Shown: positions 8,878 to 18,211, counted from the first letter of the stretch. The stretch: DNA of 64,000 nt from Parvularcula sp964219355 (GCA_964219355.1 CAXPOZ010000004.1:248001-312000), one strand, 5' to 3'. The notes: generated from the sequence alone by a model not told the origin. Numbers and translations: made by a program.

Positions 8878-9854
8878 CTTACAAAATTCGTCAGTGTCAG
8901 CCGGGATATCCGGGCCGTGACCGTATAGGCTGTTTGCAACTGCAATTCGAGGTTCTGAACCAAAGCTGCAGCTTCGTAAGGATCGGCGCCGGCGAATGTG
9001 TTTTCAGTTTCGGCCAGAATAAGCCGCTCCTGATTGACGGCGTCAATCGAGTTATCGATCAGGTTTTGCTGGCGGCCAAGTTCCGCCTCATGCTGAATAA
9101 GCAGCGCTTCGGCGTTTCGTACAAGGGTTACCCCTTCACGGGCGAATTCGACCTGCCCTTCCTGCGGCGCATAGGCCACACGGACGAGCCCTTCGAGGGC
9201 TGTGCGGAAGGATTGGTCATCGGCTTTGAGCTGGAAGCTGACCTGACCACCCGTCGGCAGGCGGACAGCAGAGGCAAACCCTGCCCCGCCTTGATAAATC
9301 AGCGTGTCGAAATCCCCGCCCGGCGCAAAGAATGTATCGATCGCGGTATCAAGCGTGGCTGCATCGGTGGCGCCCGCCAGCGATGCTTCAATTGCAGTGA
9401 AGAACTCATCCGCAGTCGACGTGGCAGCGGATTCGACACTGTCGCCACTGAAGAGGTTCCGTCCGGCGTAAGAGGAATTAAGGGAGGTGAAGATCTGGCG
9501 GATCTGCGATTTGGCATCCGCGGCGATCGTCGTGTTGACGAATTCGTCTGTCACGAGCAGCGAGTCCGTCTCAACCGCATAATCAGTCAGCGCGGTGCGG
9601 ATCTGATGCAGCGGGATCTGCGTTGCAGACAGACGGTTATTGGACAGGGTCAGCCGGTCAATCGATGTATCGGCATCGGCCAGTGCCTTGGCGACGATGT
9701 TATAGTCGCCCGCCTCAACACCCAGCACACGACCGAGATTCTGTTTGCGCCCGGTGACGAGCTCGACCGAAGCCTGGGTCAGGTCGCGCCGAATGTCGGC
9801 GAGAGGACCGCTGAGCGAATTAAATCGCAGGGCGTCTGGAAAACCGATTTTCAT
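8874..9854 (-). CDS. flgL: Flagellar hook-filament junction protein FlgL
   Basis: A protein of about 326 residues related to flagellin that forms the second hook-filament junction layer. The N-terminal flagellin-like helix (ADIRRDLTQASVELVTGRK) and the C-terminal helix ending RISRLTLTNFVR are both present. A GTG directly before the ATG would add one residue. The ATG is preferred because it overlaps the flgK stop as TGATG. Its position downstream of flgK and upstream of flgI supports the call over a flagellin. Confidence 0.88.
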   Translation of the reverse strand: MKIGFPDALRFNSLSGPLADIRRDLTQASVELVTGRKQNLGRVLGVEAGDYNIVAKALADADTSIDRLTLSNNRLSATQIPLHQIRTALTDYAVETDSLLVTDEFVNTTIAADAKSQIRQIFTSLNSSYAGRNLFSGDSVESAATSTADEFFTAIEASLAGATDAATLDTAIDTFFAPGGDFDTLIYQGGAGFASAVRLPTGGQVSFQLKADDQSFRTALEGLVRVAYAPQEGQVEFAREGVTLVRNAEALLIQHEAELGRQQNLIDNSIDAVNQERLILAETENTFAGADPYEAAALVQNLELQLQTAYTVTARISRLTLTNFVR

Positions 9855-11299
9855 CACGAAATCCTGATCAGTTGATCGACGAGCGACGAGATCGTTTCAA
9901 TGACCTTGGCGTTCGCCGCATAGGCCTGCTCGATCAGGATCAACTGCTGGAGCTCCTGATCCGTATCCACACCAGTTGCAGCGATCTCGGCATTCACGGC
10001 GGCATCAAAACGGATGCCGGCATAAAGCGCGCTGTCTTCGCGGCGTTGCAGGTCGTAATTAAGTTCTGATGACAGCCCCGAAACAAGGCTAACAGCCGAT
10101 TGCTGGCCGACACCGCCAAGTGCACCGGGGGTCGGCTGAAGCCCAGTAAAGGCATCAACAAGGCGGTTGATCTGATCGCCATTCCCGGCAGGACCAGGCG
10201 CAACAGCACCAAGACCGTCACGGATGCGGTAAAGCTCCCCACCCTGATCAGGATCAATCGCGGCATTCAGTCTCAGGCTGGAGGCAAGTCCGATGTCGCC
10301 ATCGATGGGCGGTGTTGCGGAACCCACCGTAAAGAGACCGACTTCACCGGCTGTCTTTGTCGGATCGACGCTGTCATCGGAGAAGCGCGAAACAAGGTCA
10401 TAAGCCAGCGCATCAAGGCTGTCGTTAAAGGCCGGGATACGGCTATCGCGTGTCTCGAACAGCGCCGTGATCTGCCCGCCCCGAATTGCCTGCGAGCTTG
10501 TGGAGCCCGGCGTGATGTCTGTTCCGTCCACGACCAGTCCGGAAAGCCCGCCACCAAGTGTCTGGTTCCGCGCCACAAGCACAGAAGGCGAAAATTCGAT
10601 TTCCCGGGCCTGCGTGGCCAGAAGTGTCACCCCTGAATCAGTGACGAGATAAATCCCTTCACCGACCGGCTGAACTTCAACCGGGATGATGGCATTGACG
10701 TCATCGATCAGGCGCTGGCGCTCATCGAGGACATCAGGCGTCAATTGCTGACCGCCAAGCCCGTTGAGCTCTTCAAGGCGCTTCAGCGCGTCGTTCACTT
10801 GCTGGACGGCGCGGCCGATATCGGTATCGGCTTTCGTGCGCAGCTCGACGCTGCGGTCCGCCAGCTCATCAAATTCGCGGATAATGTCTTTTGCCGTATC
10901 AACGACCTGCCGCTGCAGGACGGTGCTTTCCGGCGTTGCCGCCGCATCTCGCAGGGCCTGCTCAAAACGGGCATATGTCCCGAAAAGACCATCCGTCGCC
11001 CCCGGCTCTCCGAGAAGCGCAGCGATCTGCCCTGCGGCCGTGGCGCGTTCACTGGCAAAGGCGTTGTCGCCTTCGAGCTTCATTCGCTGAAGCGTCAGAT
11101 ACGGATCACTGTCGCGCAGGATCTTGTCGACCTGAACGCCGACACCGTTCCCGGCGACGATCTTTTCACTGACACTGACTGTGCGACGGACATAACCGTC
11201 CGTATTCGCATTGGCGATATTGTTTGCGACCGTCTGCGCCCTTGTCTGGGCGGCGGTGAGGCCGGATACGGCCGTGGAAAGTGCGCTAGAAAGTCCCAA
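9854..11299 (-). CDS. flgK: Flagellar hook-associated protein FlgK
   Basis: A 481-residue hook-associated protein that makes the first junction layer between hook and filament. The N-terminal signature TVANNIANANTDGYVRRTV and the C-terminal helix LILIEQAYAANAKVIETI are diagnostic. Translation appears to begin at a TTG at 11297-11299. An AGGTAGGG ribosome binding site lies eight bases upstream, and the next residues (GLSSALSTAVSGL) match the family N-terminus. The flgE stop is ten bases upstream, and flgL overlaps the end by one base. Confidence 0.94.
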   Translation of the reverse strand: MGLSSALSTAVSGLTAAQTRAQTVANNIANANTDGYVRRTVSVSEKIVAGNGVGVQVDKILRDSDPYLTLQRMKLEGDNAFASERATAAGQIAALLGEPGATDGLFGTYARFEQALRDAAATPESTVLQRQVVDTAKDIIREFDELADRSVELRTKADTDIGRAVQQVNDALKRLEELNGLGGQQLTPDVLDERQRLIDDVNAIIPVEVQPVGEGIYLVTDSGVTLLATQAREIEFSPSVLVARNQTLGGGLSGLVVDGTDITPGSTSSQAIRGGQITALFETRDSRIPAFNDSLDALAYDLVSRFSDDSVDPTKTAGEVGLFTVGSATPPIDGDIGLASSLRLNAAIDPDQGGELYRIRDGLGAVAPGPAGNGDQINRLVDAFTGLQPTPGALGGVGQQSAVSLVSGLSSELNYDLQRREDSALYAGIRFDAAVNAEIAATGVDTDQELQQLILIEQAYAANAKVIETISSLVDQLIRIS

Positions 11300-11309
11300 A
11301 CTCTATACC

Positions 11310-12611
11310 CTACCTGATAATATTGGTGGTCTCCTGCAGGATCTCATCCACAGTCTGAATGATCCGTGCATTCGAAGAATAAGCCCGCTGGGTCTCGATC
11401 AGCGCTGTCAGTTCTGATGCGATGTCCACAGTGGATTCCATAAGGCTGAAGCCGACGGTTTCACCAACCGGGCCGGTGCCTGCGTCCCAAAGATACATGC
11501 CGCCCGAGTCCTGGCTGAGACGGAAGGCCTGGTTATTTTCAGCGATCAGACCGTTGGCATTCTGAACAGCAGCAACCGGGATCTGATAAAGTGTCTGGCG
11601 GAAGCCAGTGTTATAGACAGCCTGCAGAAGACCTGATGAGTTGATCTCAATGCCTTCAAGCTCACCGACCGAAACGCCATCAAAGTCGAGATTGGCAGGC
11701 GTGAAGTTCGCCGCCACCTGAACAAGACCGCTAATGTCACCGGACTGACCAACAAAGACATCAACCGGGCCGGATGGCAGGTTCACATTGATCCGGCCCG
11801 TTGCCGGGTCATAAACGAGACCGCCGCCTGTCGTGGTCACTGTATCGACAGAGCCACCATTGGCCGGATTGTCCTGGAAGGTAATGTTGAACGTCCCGAC
11901 ACTGACGGGCGTGCCCGAAGAGTTATCGAGGAATTCGACATTCCATTCGTTGCTGGCACCGGTTGCAGGGACAACTGGCGTGAAGATCGCCGTCATCGTC
12001 TGGTTACGGCCAAGGTTGTCAATGTAATCGACCGGCATGTCATAGACAGTACCGGCAGCGCCTGCGACCGTCTGGTCAGCGGGCAGGTTGACGCCCATAT
12101 TAATCAAGGTCGTCGGGCTCGACTGGAACTGGCTGGTATTCACACGGACAGGTTCGAGGTCAGCGACCCCCTGGCGCGTAACTGCGCCGATATTCCCGTC
12201 AGGGCCTGCGCGCCAGCCTAGAAGAACAAGGCCGCCCGGCGTTTTCAGATAGCCGTTCTGGTCCTGCTCGAAAGAGCCCGTCGTCGTCAGCAGAAGGTCC
12301 CGGTTCGTATCATTGATCGCGCCCTCTTCGGTCACGGGCAGGAAGCCCGGCCCGGCAATGGCAAGGTCGGTCGCGTTCCCGGTGGTAATAAGTGAACCCT
12401 GCGCGCTGACTTCGCGGGAGGTCAGCACCCGGACACCGCCGGCCGCAAAAGAGCTCGAATTGCCCTCGATCACCAGAGACACAAAATCCGTCTCCGCCCT
12501 TTTATACCCGTAAGTGTCTGCGTTCGCGATGTTATTCGCGATCGTGCCGAGCCGGGTCGAGTTCACGGCGAGGCCCTGGACACCTGCATTCAAGGACGAA
12601 GAAATTGTCAT
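11310..12611 (-). CDS. flgE: Flagellar hook protein FlgE
   Basis: A 433-residue hook subunit. It carries the N-terminal motif TIANNIANADTYGYKRAE, the FlgE D2-type central region (blocks SQFQSSPTTLINMGVNLP and DNLGRNQTMTAIFTP) and the C-terminal helix ALIETQRAYSSNARIIQT. FlgE polymerises outside the cell to form the flexible hook. A GGAG ribosome binding site lies eight bases before the ATG. It is separated from motB by 12 bases upstream and from flgK by ten downstream, so motB-flgE-flgK-flgL-flgI look like one unit. Confidence 0.93.
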   Translation of the reverse strand: MTISSSLNAGVQGLAVNSTRLGTIANNIANADTYGYKRAETDFVSLVIEGNSSSFAAGGVRVLTSREVSAQGSLITTGNATDLAIAGPGFLPVTEEGAINDTNRDLLLTTTGSFEQDQNGYLKTPGGLVLLGWRAGPDGNIGAVTRQGVADLEPVRVNTSQFQSSPTTLINMGVNLPADQTVAGAAGTVYDMPVDYIDNLGRNQTMTAIFTPVVPATGASNEWNVEFLDNSSGTPVSVGTFNITFQDNPANGGSVDTVTTTGGGLVYDPATGRINVNLPSGPVDVFVGQSGDISGLVQVAANFTPANLDFDGVSVGELEGIEINSSGLLQAVYNTGFRQTLYQIPVAAVQNANGLIAENNQAFRLSQDSGGMYLWDAGTGPVGETVGFSLMESTVDIASELTALIETQRAYSSNARIIQTVDEILQETTNIIR

Positions 12612-12623
12612 TTGGGCACTCCG

Positions 12624-13490
12624 CTAATGATCCAACGACTCATCATGCGCCGGGGCGGTTAACGTTTCGTTTCCATTTTCGGCGTGTGACGGCGTGTCGT
12701 GCCGCTCGACCGGCACCTCTGCATCTTTGAGCAGGATAGAGATCCGGCGGTTCACAGGGTCGAGTGGATTGTCCGAAATCGGATCACGGTCAGCCCGCCC
12801 TGAAACCTCAATAATCTTGCCCTGCGGCACGCCTGCTTCGAGGAGAAGACGCCGGGCCGTATTGGCTCTGTCCGCACTCAATTCCCAGTTCGTATAGCTG
12901 TCAGTGGCATAGGCCAGAGAGTCCGTATGCCCTGAAATCTGCACGACCGCGCCGCTGCGCTTGACCGCATCTGCCGCCGCCAGCAGCAGGACTTTAAGAT
13001 CTTTCGACGCCGCAGCAGACCCGCTTTGGAAAAGCGCACTCCCCGCTGCATCAACCAGCTCAATGACGGTGCCCTCTTCGGTGATCCGGACCTGAACACG
13101 CCCCTCGGCATCGATCAGTCCAGCACGCTGGGCCATTTCGGTAATTTCCTGCTCAAGCTCTTCACGCATCGGCATGGCCTGATTGCGTTTGCGGTTGTCC
13201 TGATACTCCCCACTGCGCGCTTTTTTCTCGAGCGTCAGGATCGAGTCGCCGTTCAGCGCATCGGTCCCGCCCCCCGAAGAGGCCGCAATCGGAATTGTCG
13301 TATTGAAATAGTCCGCAATCCCCTTACGCTGGTCCTCAGTCGTTGCACCGAGCAGCCACATCAGGAGGAAAAATGCCATCATCGCGGTCACGAAGTCGGC
13401 ATAAGCCACCTTCCACGCGCCCCCATGGTGCCCGCCGCCCGCGATCACCTTCTTCCGCTTGATGATGATTGGCGTCGTATGATCGCCCAT
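12624..13490 (-). CDS. motB: Flagellar stator protein MotB
   Basis: A 288-residue stator subunit that anchors MotA to peptidoglycan. The block AWKVAYADFVTAMMAFFLLMW (about residues 25-45) contains the ion-binding aspartate, D32. An OmpA-like peptidoglycan-binding domain follows (QISGHTDS, then SADRANTARRLL and NRRISILL). An upstream in-frame start would add 14 residues (13532). I chose the ATG at 13490 because GGGAGTGAGG lies just upstream and MGDHTTPIIIKRKK is the usual MotB start. It heads the block that includes flgE, flgK, flgL and flgI. Confidence 0.93.
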   Translation of the reverse strand: MGDHTTPIIIKRKKVIAGGGHHGGAWKVAYADFVTAMMAFFLLMWLLGATTEDQRKGIADYFNTTIPIAASSGGGTDALNGDSILTLEKKARSGEYQDNRKRNQAMPMREELEQEITEMAQRAGLIDAEGRVQVRITEEGTVIELVDAAGSALFQSGSAAASKDLKVLLLAAADAVKRSGAVVQISGHTDSLAYATDSYTNWELSADRANTARRLLLEAGVPQGKIIEVSGRADRDPISDNPLDPVNRRISILLKDAEVPVERHDTPSHAENGNETLTAPAHDESLDH

Positions 13491-13594
13491 CGCCTCACTC
13501 CCAGAAAACTCAACCGCCGCAGCAAAACACATTCGTGTAAAGCCGCCATTAACCGTGACAGCTATTTAGTCAGAAGTTCGTGAAGGACTGATTG

Positions 13595-14479
13595 ATGTCA
13601 TCGTCTGAAGAAGGCCATCTGAGCCGTTTGACAGGACCGACACCGCGCATGCCGCAATATCTGCGGGGCGCGGCCGATACCATGATGTCCCGCACCGAGG
13701 TCGTTGCGGAGACGGTTTCGCACTTTCTGCGCAATCCTGTCCGCTTGGGCGATGCCAATGTGCGCCGCTGTGATCCGAAAGAAATCGAGGATCAGGCAGC
13801 CGACATGTTCGATCTGGTCGATCACGCCGGCAAGATCACCATGCGCCTTGGATTGAGCGCCGCGACCATTTCATCCGTCACCCGTTCGCTTTTCGGCGGT
13901 GACGTCACTGAAAAGCCCGTGCTGAGCGGGATCGGCCTCTCCTTTTGTCGTCAGGTTGCCGCAACACTGCTGAGCGGCAAACCGGCTGGCGCATCCTCCG
14001 GGGGCGATGACGACGACGATGTCGAAGAAGCCGATCCGCTGGAAGGCTACAGCATCATCAAGGCTGAGCCCGGGACGATCGGCCATCGACCGCTTCTCGC
14101 CATGTCGATGAAACTGTCACTGATCCAGCCGCCCGATCTTGAGATCACCGCTTTCTTCCCGCGCGGCTTCTCGGACAAGCTTTCCGCCCCAGACCGGGCG
14201 CTTGGCGATGCGCTCCTGCAGGTGCTCAGCTTTCCGATCACCGCGATTGCGGGCCGCACGAAAGTGCCCTTCGGTGAAATGCGCAAATGGAAAGCGGGGG
14301 ATGAAATCCAGCTGCCAGGCGCGGAGCTCTCGAAAATGCAGCTCATGGTCTCCGCCGGGACTAAGACCGAAACACTCGCCTATGGTGAGCTGGGCGCAGC
14401 TGACGGCGCAAAATCGATCCGCGTGAACGAGATTGCCGCCAAACCCACAGCGGTCATAAATCGTCAGGCAGCAGGCTGA
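13595..14479 (+). CDS. fliM: Divergent flagellar motor switch protein FliM
   Basis: A 294-residue C-ring protein. The C-terminal SpoA domain (ITAIAGRTKVPFGEMRKWKAGDEIQLPG) matches FliM/FliN. The central region (HAGKITMRLGLS, ISSVTRSLFGG) fits the FliM middle domain loosely. The N-terminal CheY-binding peptide usual in FliM (a DEIDALL-type motif) is not visible. The ATG at 13595 has AAGGA seven bases upstream; a TTG immediately before it is ignored. The gene is transcribed alone, divergent from motB. FliM is likely given that fliN and fliG are also present; a FliM/FliN fusion-type variant is the alternative. Confidence 0.75.
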   Translation: MSSSEEGHLSRLTGPTPRMPQYLRGAADTMMSRTEVVAETVSHFLRNPVRLGDANVRRCDPKEIEDQAADMFDLVDHAGKITMRLGLSAATISSVTRSLFGGDVTEKPVLSGIGLSFCRQVAATLLSGKPAGASSGGDDDDDVEEADPLEGYSIIKAEPGTIGHRPLLAMSMKLSLIQPPDLEITAFFPRGFSDKLSAPDRALGDALLQVLSFPITAIAGRTKVPFGEMRKWKAGDEIQLPGAELSKMQLMVSAGTKTETLAYGELGAADGAKSIRVNEIAAKPTAVINRQAAG

Positions 14480-14541
14480 TCCCCTTTCCACAGCCGTCAG
14501 CCTCGCTTATCCCTCATCATTGAATGTGAAGGAGAAGCCGC

Positions 14542-15726
14542 ATGTCCCTGTTCGATTCGCTGACCCCGCGTCCGGCAGACGCCCTGCTCGGTCTGATGGC
14601 TGCGTTCCGCGCGGACCCACGCGAAGAGAAGATCGACCTTGGCGTCGGTGTCTATCGAGATGATGCGGGGCAAACGACGATCATGAAGGCCGTGCGTGAA
14701 GCCGAGCGCCGCCTCGCCGAGACTTCACAGACCAAGGTCTATGAAAGCCCGCGCGGCAACCAGGATTTCACCGCCACGATCGACCGCTTCATCTTCGCCG
14801 ATGACGAGACCGCCAGCCGGCAGGGATTTGCAACACCCGGCGGCTCGGGCGCTTTGTCGCTGGGGATGAACTTCATCAAGCGGATCACCCCTGACGCGAC
14901 TGTGTGGATCAGCGATCCGAGCTGGCCAAACCATCCGCATATTGCCCGCACGGCGAGCCTCAATGTCGCAAGCTATGCCTATGCCCAGCCCGCTGATCCC
15001 GGTGTCGATCTCGACAAACTGATGGACAGCCTGTCGGCGGCAAAGACGGGCGATGCGATCATCATTCAGGGGCCGTGCCACAACCCGACCGGCATTGATC
15101 TTGATACGGCGCAATGGAAAGCGCTCGGCGCCTTCTGTACCGAGAAAGGCCTCATGCCTTTCATCGACATGGCCTATCACGGCTTTGCCCAATCACTTGA
15201 TGAGGATGTGCTCGGGGTCCGCGCCTTCCTTGGCGAAGTACCTGATGCTCTATTCAGCTATTCCTGCTCGAAGAATTTCGGTCTCTACCGCGACCGGGCC
15301 GGCTGCCTTCTTCTGAAAGCCGGATCAGAAATTGGTGCACAGAATGCTGGCACCCACCTTGCCGATATCGCCCGCGCGCTCTGGTCGATGCCGCCAGCGC
15401 ACGGCCCGGCCATCGTCTCCACCATCCTCGGGGATGAAGCACTGACCACTATGTGGAAGACGGAGCTTGTCGAGATGCAAGACCGCATGGGCACGCTCCG
15501 CCGGGCGCTCGCCGAATCGATTCATCCGAACTCGAACAGTTATGATCCGTCGGTCCTGACCTCCCAAAACGGCATGTTCTCGCAATTGCCGCTGGCGAAA
15601 CCCGTGATCGAAGAGCTGCGTGAGAAGGAAGGGCTCTATATTCCAGGCTCTGGCCGGATCAATATTGCCGGACTCTCCATGGCGCAGACCTCACGAGTAG
15701 CTGAGCTGCTCTCGCCCCACCTTTAA
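14542..15726 (+). CDS. Aromatic-amino-acid / aspartate aminotransferase (class I PLP)
   Basis: A 394-residue class I aminotransferase of the AspC/TyrB subgroup that transfers amino groups between aspartate or aromatic amino acids and 2-oxoglutarate. The N-terminus (KIDLGVGVYRDDAGQT) is typical. The catalytic lysine is K244 in SCSKNFGLYRDRAG, the substrate-phosphate binding arginine motif follows it, and GRINIAGLS lies near the C-terminus. AAGGAGAAG precedes the ATG. It stands alone downstream of fliM and converges on the CHAD gene, overlapping by four bases. Substrate preference cannot be read from the sequence. Confidence 0.9.
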   Translation: MSLFDSLTPRPADALLGLMAAFRADPREEKIDLGVGVYRDDAGQTTIMKAVREAERRLAETSQTKVYESPRGNQDFTATIDRFIFADDETASRQGFATPGGSGALSLGMNFIKRITPDATVWISDPSWPNHPHIARTASLNVASYAYAQPADPGVDLDKLMDSLSAAKTGDAIIIQGPCHNPTGIDLDTAQWKALGAFCTEKGLMPFIDMAYHGFAQSLDEDVLGVRAFLGEVPDALFSYSCSKNFGLYRDRAGCLLLKAGSEIGAQNAGTHLADIARALWSMPPAHGPAIVSTILGDEALTTMWKTELVEMQDRMGTLRRALAESIHPNSNSYDPSVLTSQNGMFSQLPLAKPVIEELREKEGLYIPGSGRINIAGLSMAQTSRVAELLSPHL

Positions 15727-16628
15727 CCGGCGCGGAGGAGGCAGCCCTCCTCCCGCCACACATCCCAATAGGCCGCGCAGCGCCGCGCAAACTGGGCCGG
15801 GTCTTCAGCGAAAAGTTCGCGCCCGGCTTCGACCACGCTTGCTTCAAGCTCAGACAGACGCGTCTTTACCGGCCTATCGAGGAATTCGCTCGCCGCATCA
15901 TCGGCATCACTTTCAAGCAAAGCCTGCAACACACTTAAATCGTGATGTTCACCCAGATCATCCGTTAGCTGATCGAGAGCAAAGATTCTTGGGCCAAGCC
16001 CTTCCGGCCAAACCTTTTTGATCAGCCTCATTTGCAGCCAGTGATGCTTGGCCGATTTACGCCATGCATGAAGGTCTTCAGCATCGCCCGTCTCGGCGGC
16101 CTGCCGCAGGCGTTTGACCGCCTTTGCATAGGTCTTCTTGAGCCCTGCCTCGAAGGCCGCCGCGCCTTTCTTCTCAAGCGTCCATGACGGCAGCCGCACA
16201 AGAAACGCCCTCAGCTCCGTCTCTGTTTCAAGGAGCGAGATGCCAAGCCCTGCATCACTTATCGCCCGGCGTTGCTCGATAAGCCGTTCACGGATCGGAG
16301 CACAGAGCGCATCACTTAAATGCGCCGAATAGCGCACGGTCATCTCATCGAATGTCTCGATCATCACCGCGGCATCGCGCGCTTCACTCAGGCGACGCCC
16401 CGCTTCTCGCAAAGCCGCGTTCTCCTCCTCATAGGCAGGAAGAACCGGCCTGACGAGGCGGATCAGCGTGCGCATCTTCTTGATCCGTCGGCGGACCGCA
16501 TAGACTTTTTCATCCAGAGACAGCGAAGTATCGCCAAGGGCGTTCAGTGCAAGGAGCGTTTGTGCTTTTCCTATGCGCTTCATGCCAGCAAGGACCGACT
16601 TATCGGATTTTCTGAAGCTATAGGCCAT
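15723..16628 (-). CDS. CHAD domain protein
   Basis: A 301-residue all-helical protein of the CHAD family, which binds polyphosphate. It is rich in conserved histidine, arginine and lysine on helices (VRRRIKKMRTLIRLVRP near residues 45-62, then DLHAWRKSAKHHWLQMRLI and DLGEHHDLSVL). These match the repeated CHAD helices. No CYTH triphosphatase domain is attached, so it is a stand-alone CHAD protein. It lies between the aminotransferase and tRNA-Gly. Its partner and role here are unknown. Confidence 0.88.
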   Translation of the reverse strand: MAYSFRKSDKSVLAGMKRIGKAQTLLALNALGDTSLSLDEKVYAVRRRIKKMRTLIRLVRPVLPAYEEENAALREAGRRLSEARDAAVMIETFDEMTVRYSAHLSDALCAPIRERLIEQRRAISDAGLGISLLETETELRAFLVRLPSWTLEKKGAAAFEAGLKKTYAKAVKRLRQAAETGDAEDLHAWRKSAKHHWLQMRLIKKVWPEGLGPRIFALDQLTDDLGEHHDLSVLQALLESDADDAASEFLDRPVKTRLSELEASVVEAGRELFAEDPAQFARRCAAYWDVWREEGCLLRAG

Positions 16629-16684
16629 AGGCTTGGGTCATCTTGTCTCCAGAACGGTTGCGGAACCGGACAGGTTCCAAGATC

Positions 16685-16758
16685 TGGAGCGGGTAACGAG
16701 AATCGAACTCGTAACTTAAGCTTGGGAAGCTCGCGTGATACCTTTTCACCATACCCGC
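16685..16758 (-). tRNA. tRNA-Gly (anticodon CCC)
   Basis: A 74-nt cloverleaf on the minus strand. It has a seven-base acceptor pair GCGGGTA/TACCCGC, a D arm GTGA...TCAC, the anticodon loop TTCCCAA giving anticodon CCC, and a T arm ACGAG-TTCGATT-CTCGT. The discriminator base is followed by an encoded CCA. The anticodon stem has a weak outer pair. The CCC anticodon reads GGG glycine codons and is similar in layout to E. coli glyU. Confidence 0.95.
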
Positions 16759-16775
16759 TTGGAGCCGCGGAAATT

Positions 16776-16813
16776 CCATCAACTACCCACTCATGTCAAT
16801 GAGAAGTTGATGG
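16776..16813 (-). terminator. Hairpin between thioredoxin-like gene and tRNA-Gly
   Basis: A two-part stem: CCATCAACT pairs with AGTTGATGG, and inside it CTCAT-gtca-ATGAG forms a second five-pair stem. It lies 22 bases past the stop of the thioredoxin-like gene on the minus strand, before the tRNA. Only a short T run (ATTT) follows on that strand, so it may be a weak terminator or a processing barrier. Confidence 0.45.
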
Positions 16814-16835
16814 GCGTCCCCCTTATTCAAAGGCC

Positions 16836-17567
16836 CTATTCCCAGGGCAGCGCCTCATAGGACGGCAACTCGCCCGCCTCGCCTGTTTCCTGCAGCCGGA
16901 GAAGCGCAGCAGGATAATCCTCCGAGAAATTATAGCGCAGCGGTTTGAGTGCCTTCCAGTCGGCAAGGAATTCCTCGCCGTCGAAATCCTCATAGGCACC
17001 GATCTTCTGATAACCGACACGGATACGCGCCGCGGTTTGTGCCGCCCACGCATCGATCGCCTCAAGACCCTCAGTCGGTTGCGGGACCCCATTCTCAGGA
17101 GAGCTGTGCGCGGTCAGGTAATCGGCGACCTCCTCCGCACTCAGCTGATAGGCATCGCGGAAAATGTAGTGATCGTCCCAGTTGACGACCTTGCCTGTCT
17201 CCGGATCGACGATCAGGAGTGTCGGCGTATGCATGTAGATCGGCAGGCCAAATCGTTGGGCCGTCGTAAAGCCCCGTTCGAAATTGCCAACATTGATCAG
17301 GACCGTCTCGAAATGCGCCTCGATCACTGTCTTTGCCAGCGGGTCGTCGAGGGCAGCGACCAGCGCCTTTGAATCGTGACACCAGTTCGCGCCCAACACG
17401 ATGAGCGCAAGGTGATCAGATGCCTTCGCTGCCTCCAGCGCCGCTGATACGTCCGCGGTCTCATTATAAGTGTCGGGGAACGGCCCCGCCTCGATCCGGT
17501 TGGCGCCTGTCGCGCAAGCCGCAGCAAAACTGCACAGGAACACAACAAGAAAGAAAGGCTGACGCAT
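16836..17567 (-). CDS. Thioredoxin-like lipoprotein with single active-site cysteine
   Basis: A 243-residue exported protein. The start is taken as the internal ATG at 17565-17567 because it gives a clean lipoprotein signal (RQPFFLVVFLC, lipobox ending AAAC near residue 17). The soluble part is a thioredoxin fold with strand LIVLGANWC, then WCHDSK in place of WCxxC, and a cis-proline region (HTPTLLIVDPETG). With only one of the two redox cysteines it probably does not act as a simple disulfide oxidoreductase. The C-terminal 90 residues are helical and unassigned. It lies upstream of the tRNA with no obvious operon partner. Confidence 0.75.
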   Translation of the reverse strand: MRQPFFLVVFLCSFAAACATGANRIEAGPFPDTYNETADVSAALEAAKASDHLALIVLGANWCHDSKALVAALDDPLAKTVIEAHFETVLINVGNFERGFTTAQRFGLPIYMHTPTLLIVDPETGKVVNWDDHYIFRDAYQLSAEEVADYLTAHSSPENGVPQPTEGLEAIDAWAAQTAARIRVGYQKIGAYEDFDGEEFLADWKALKPLRYNFSEDYPAALLRLQETGEAGELPSYEALPWE

Positions 17568-17639
17568 GCCCACACTCCGCAAATCGACAAGCCGCAAGGC
17601 TAGCGAGCCGATTGCGCAAGGGAAAGCCGATTGGCGGAT

Positions 17640-18203
17640 TTAAATTGTCGACGGGATCCGCAGGACGAAACGCGGGCGGCGGAAGGTCAGCTGTGACATC
17701 TGCTGCTTGTCGAACATGCCAAAATCAAATCGCGGCGTGTGCTCGATATAAACCCGCGCCACGATCAGGCTGTCGCCCTTTGGAATGATGGGAAGGTTCA
17801 TGTCCTCGAGATCGTCTTCCTCGATGACGGTCGTGAAGTCGTTGGAGTAACTCCAATCGATGACCCGTGCATCCGGGTCCGATTCAGACACCGGGTTTGA
17901 AATACTGGTCATCGTCACGGTCGTGCCTTCATCGGCTGCATCCCCGACAAGCGCACGCGCGACATCGTACATGTTATCGCGCAACGTCGTGTTCATGACT
18001 TGCGATCTGGTGATCAGGTCAACGACGGTGGTTGAGGCCTTAGTGACGGATTTGCGCGCCTGAAACCCCTCAAAGGCGGAGATCGAGCCGAAATAAGCTG
18101 TGATCAGCACCGGGAGGATCAGGGCAAATTCGGTGGCCGCCGTCCCCCGCCCGTCGCGGCGGAAACGGCGATGAAGTCCTTTCATGACATCAGCAATACG
18201 CAT
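17640..18203 (-). CDS. TadE/TadG-like pilin-type protein (third of three)
   Basis: A 187-residue protein with the TadE-type N-terminus RDGRGTAATEFALILPVL, in which the glutamate precedes a hydrophobic helix (residues about 20-45). Members of this family are pseudopilins of Flp/Tad systems, exported and inserted in the inner membrane with a large periplasmic domain. It is the last of three adjacent genes of this type (18772-19278, 18212-18775, this one), eight bases after the previous stop. No tadA, tadB, cpaB or prepilin peptidase gene lies in the window. Confidence 0.8.
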   Translation of the reverse strand: MRIADVMKGLHRRFRRDGRGTAATEFALILPVLITAYFGSISAFEGFQARKSVTKASTTVVDLITRSQVMNTTLRDNMYDVARALVGDAADEGTTVTMTSISNPVSESDPDARVIDWSYSNDFTTVIEEDDLEDMNLPIIPKGDSLIVARVYIEHTPRFDFGMFDKQQMSQLTFRRPRFVLRIPSTI

Positions 18204-18211
18204 GGCTCACC

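Noticed and set aside
509..14479. A visible fliH or fliI in the flagellar cluster
   Set aside because: All genes in this stretch are accounted for; none resembles FliH or FliI, so they must lie elsewhere.
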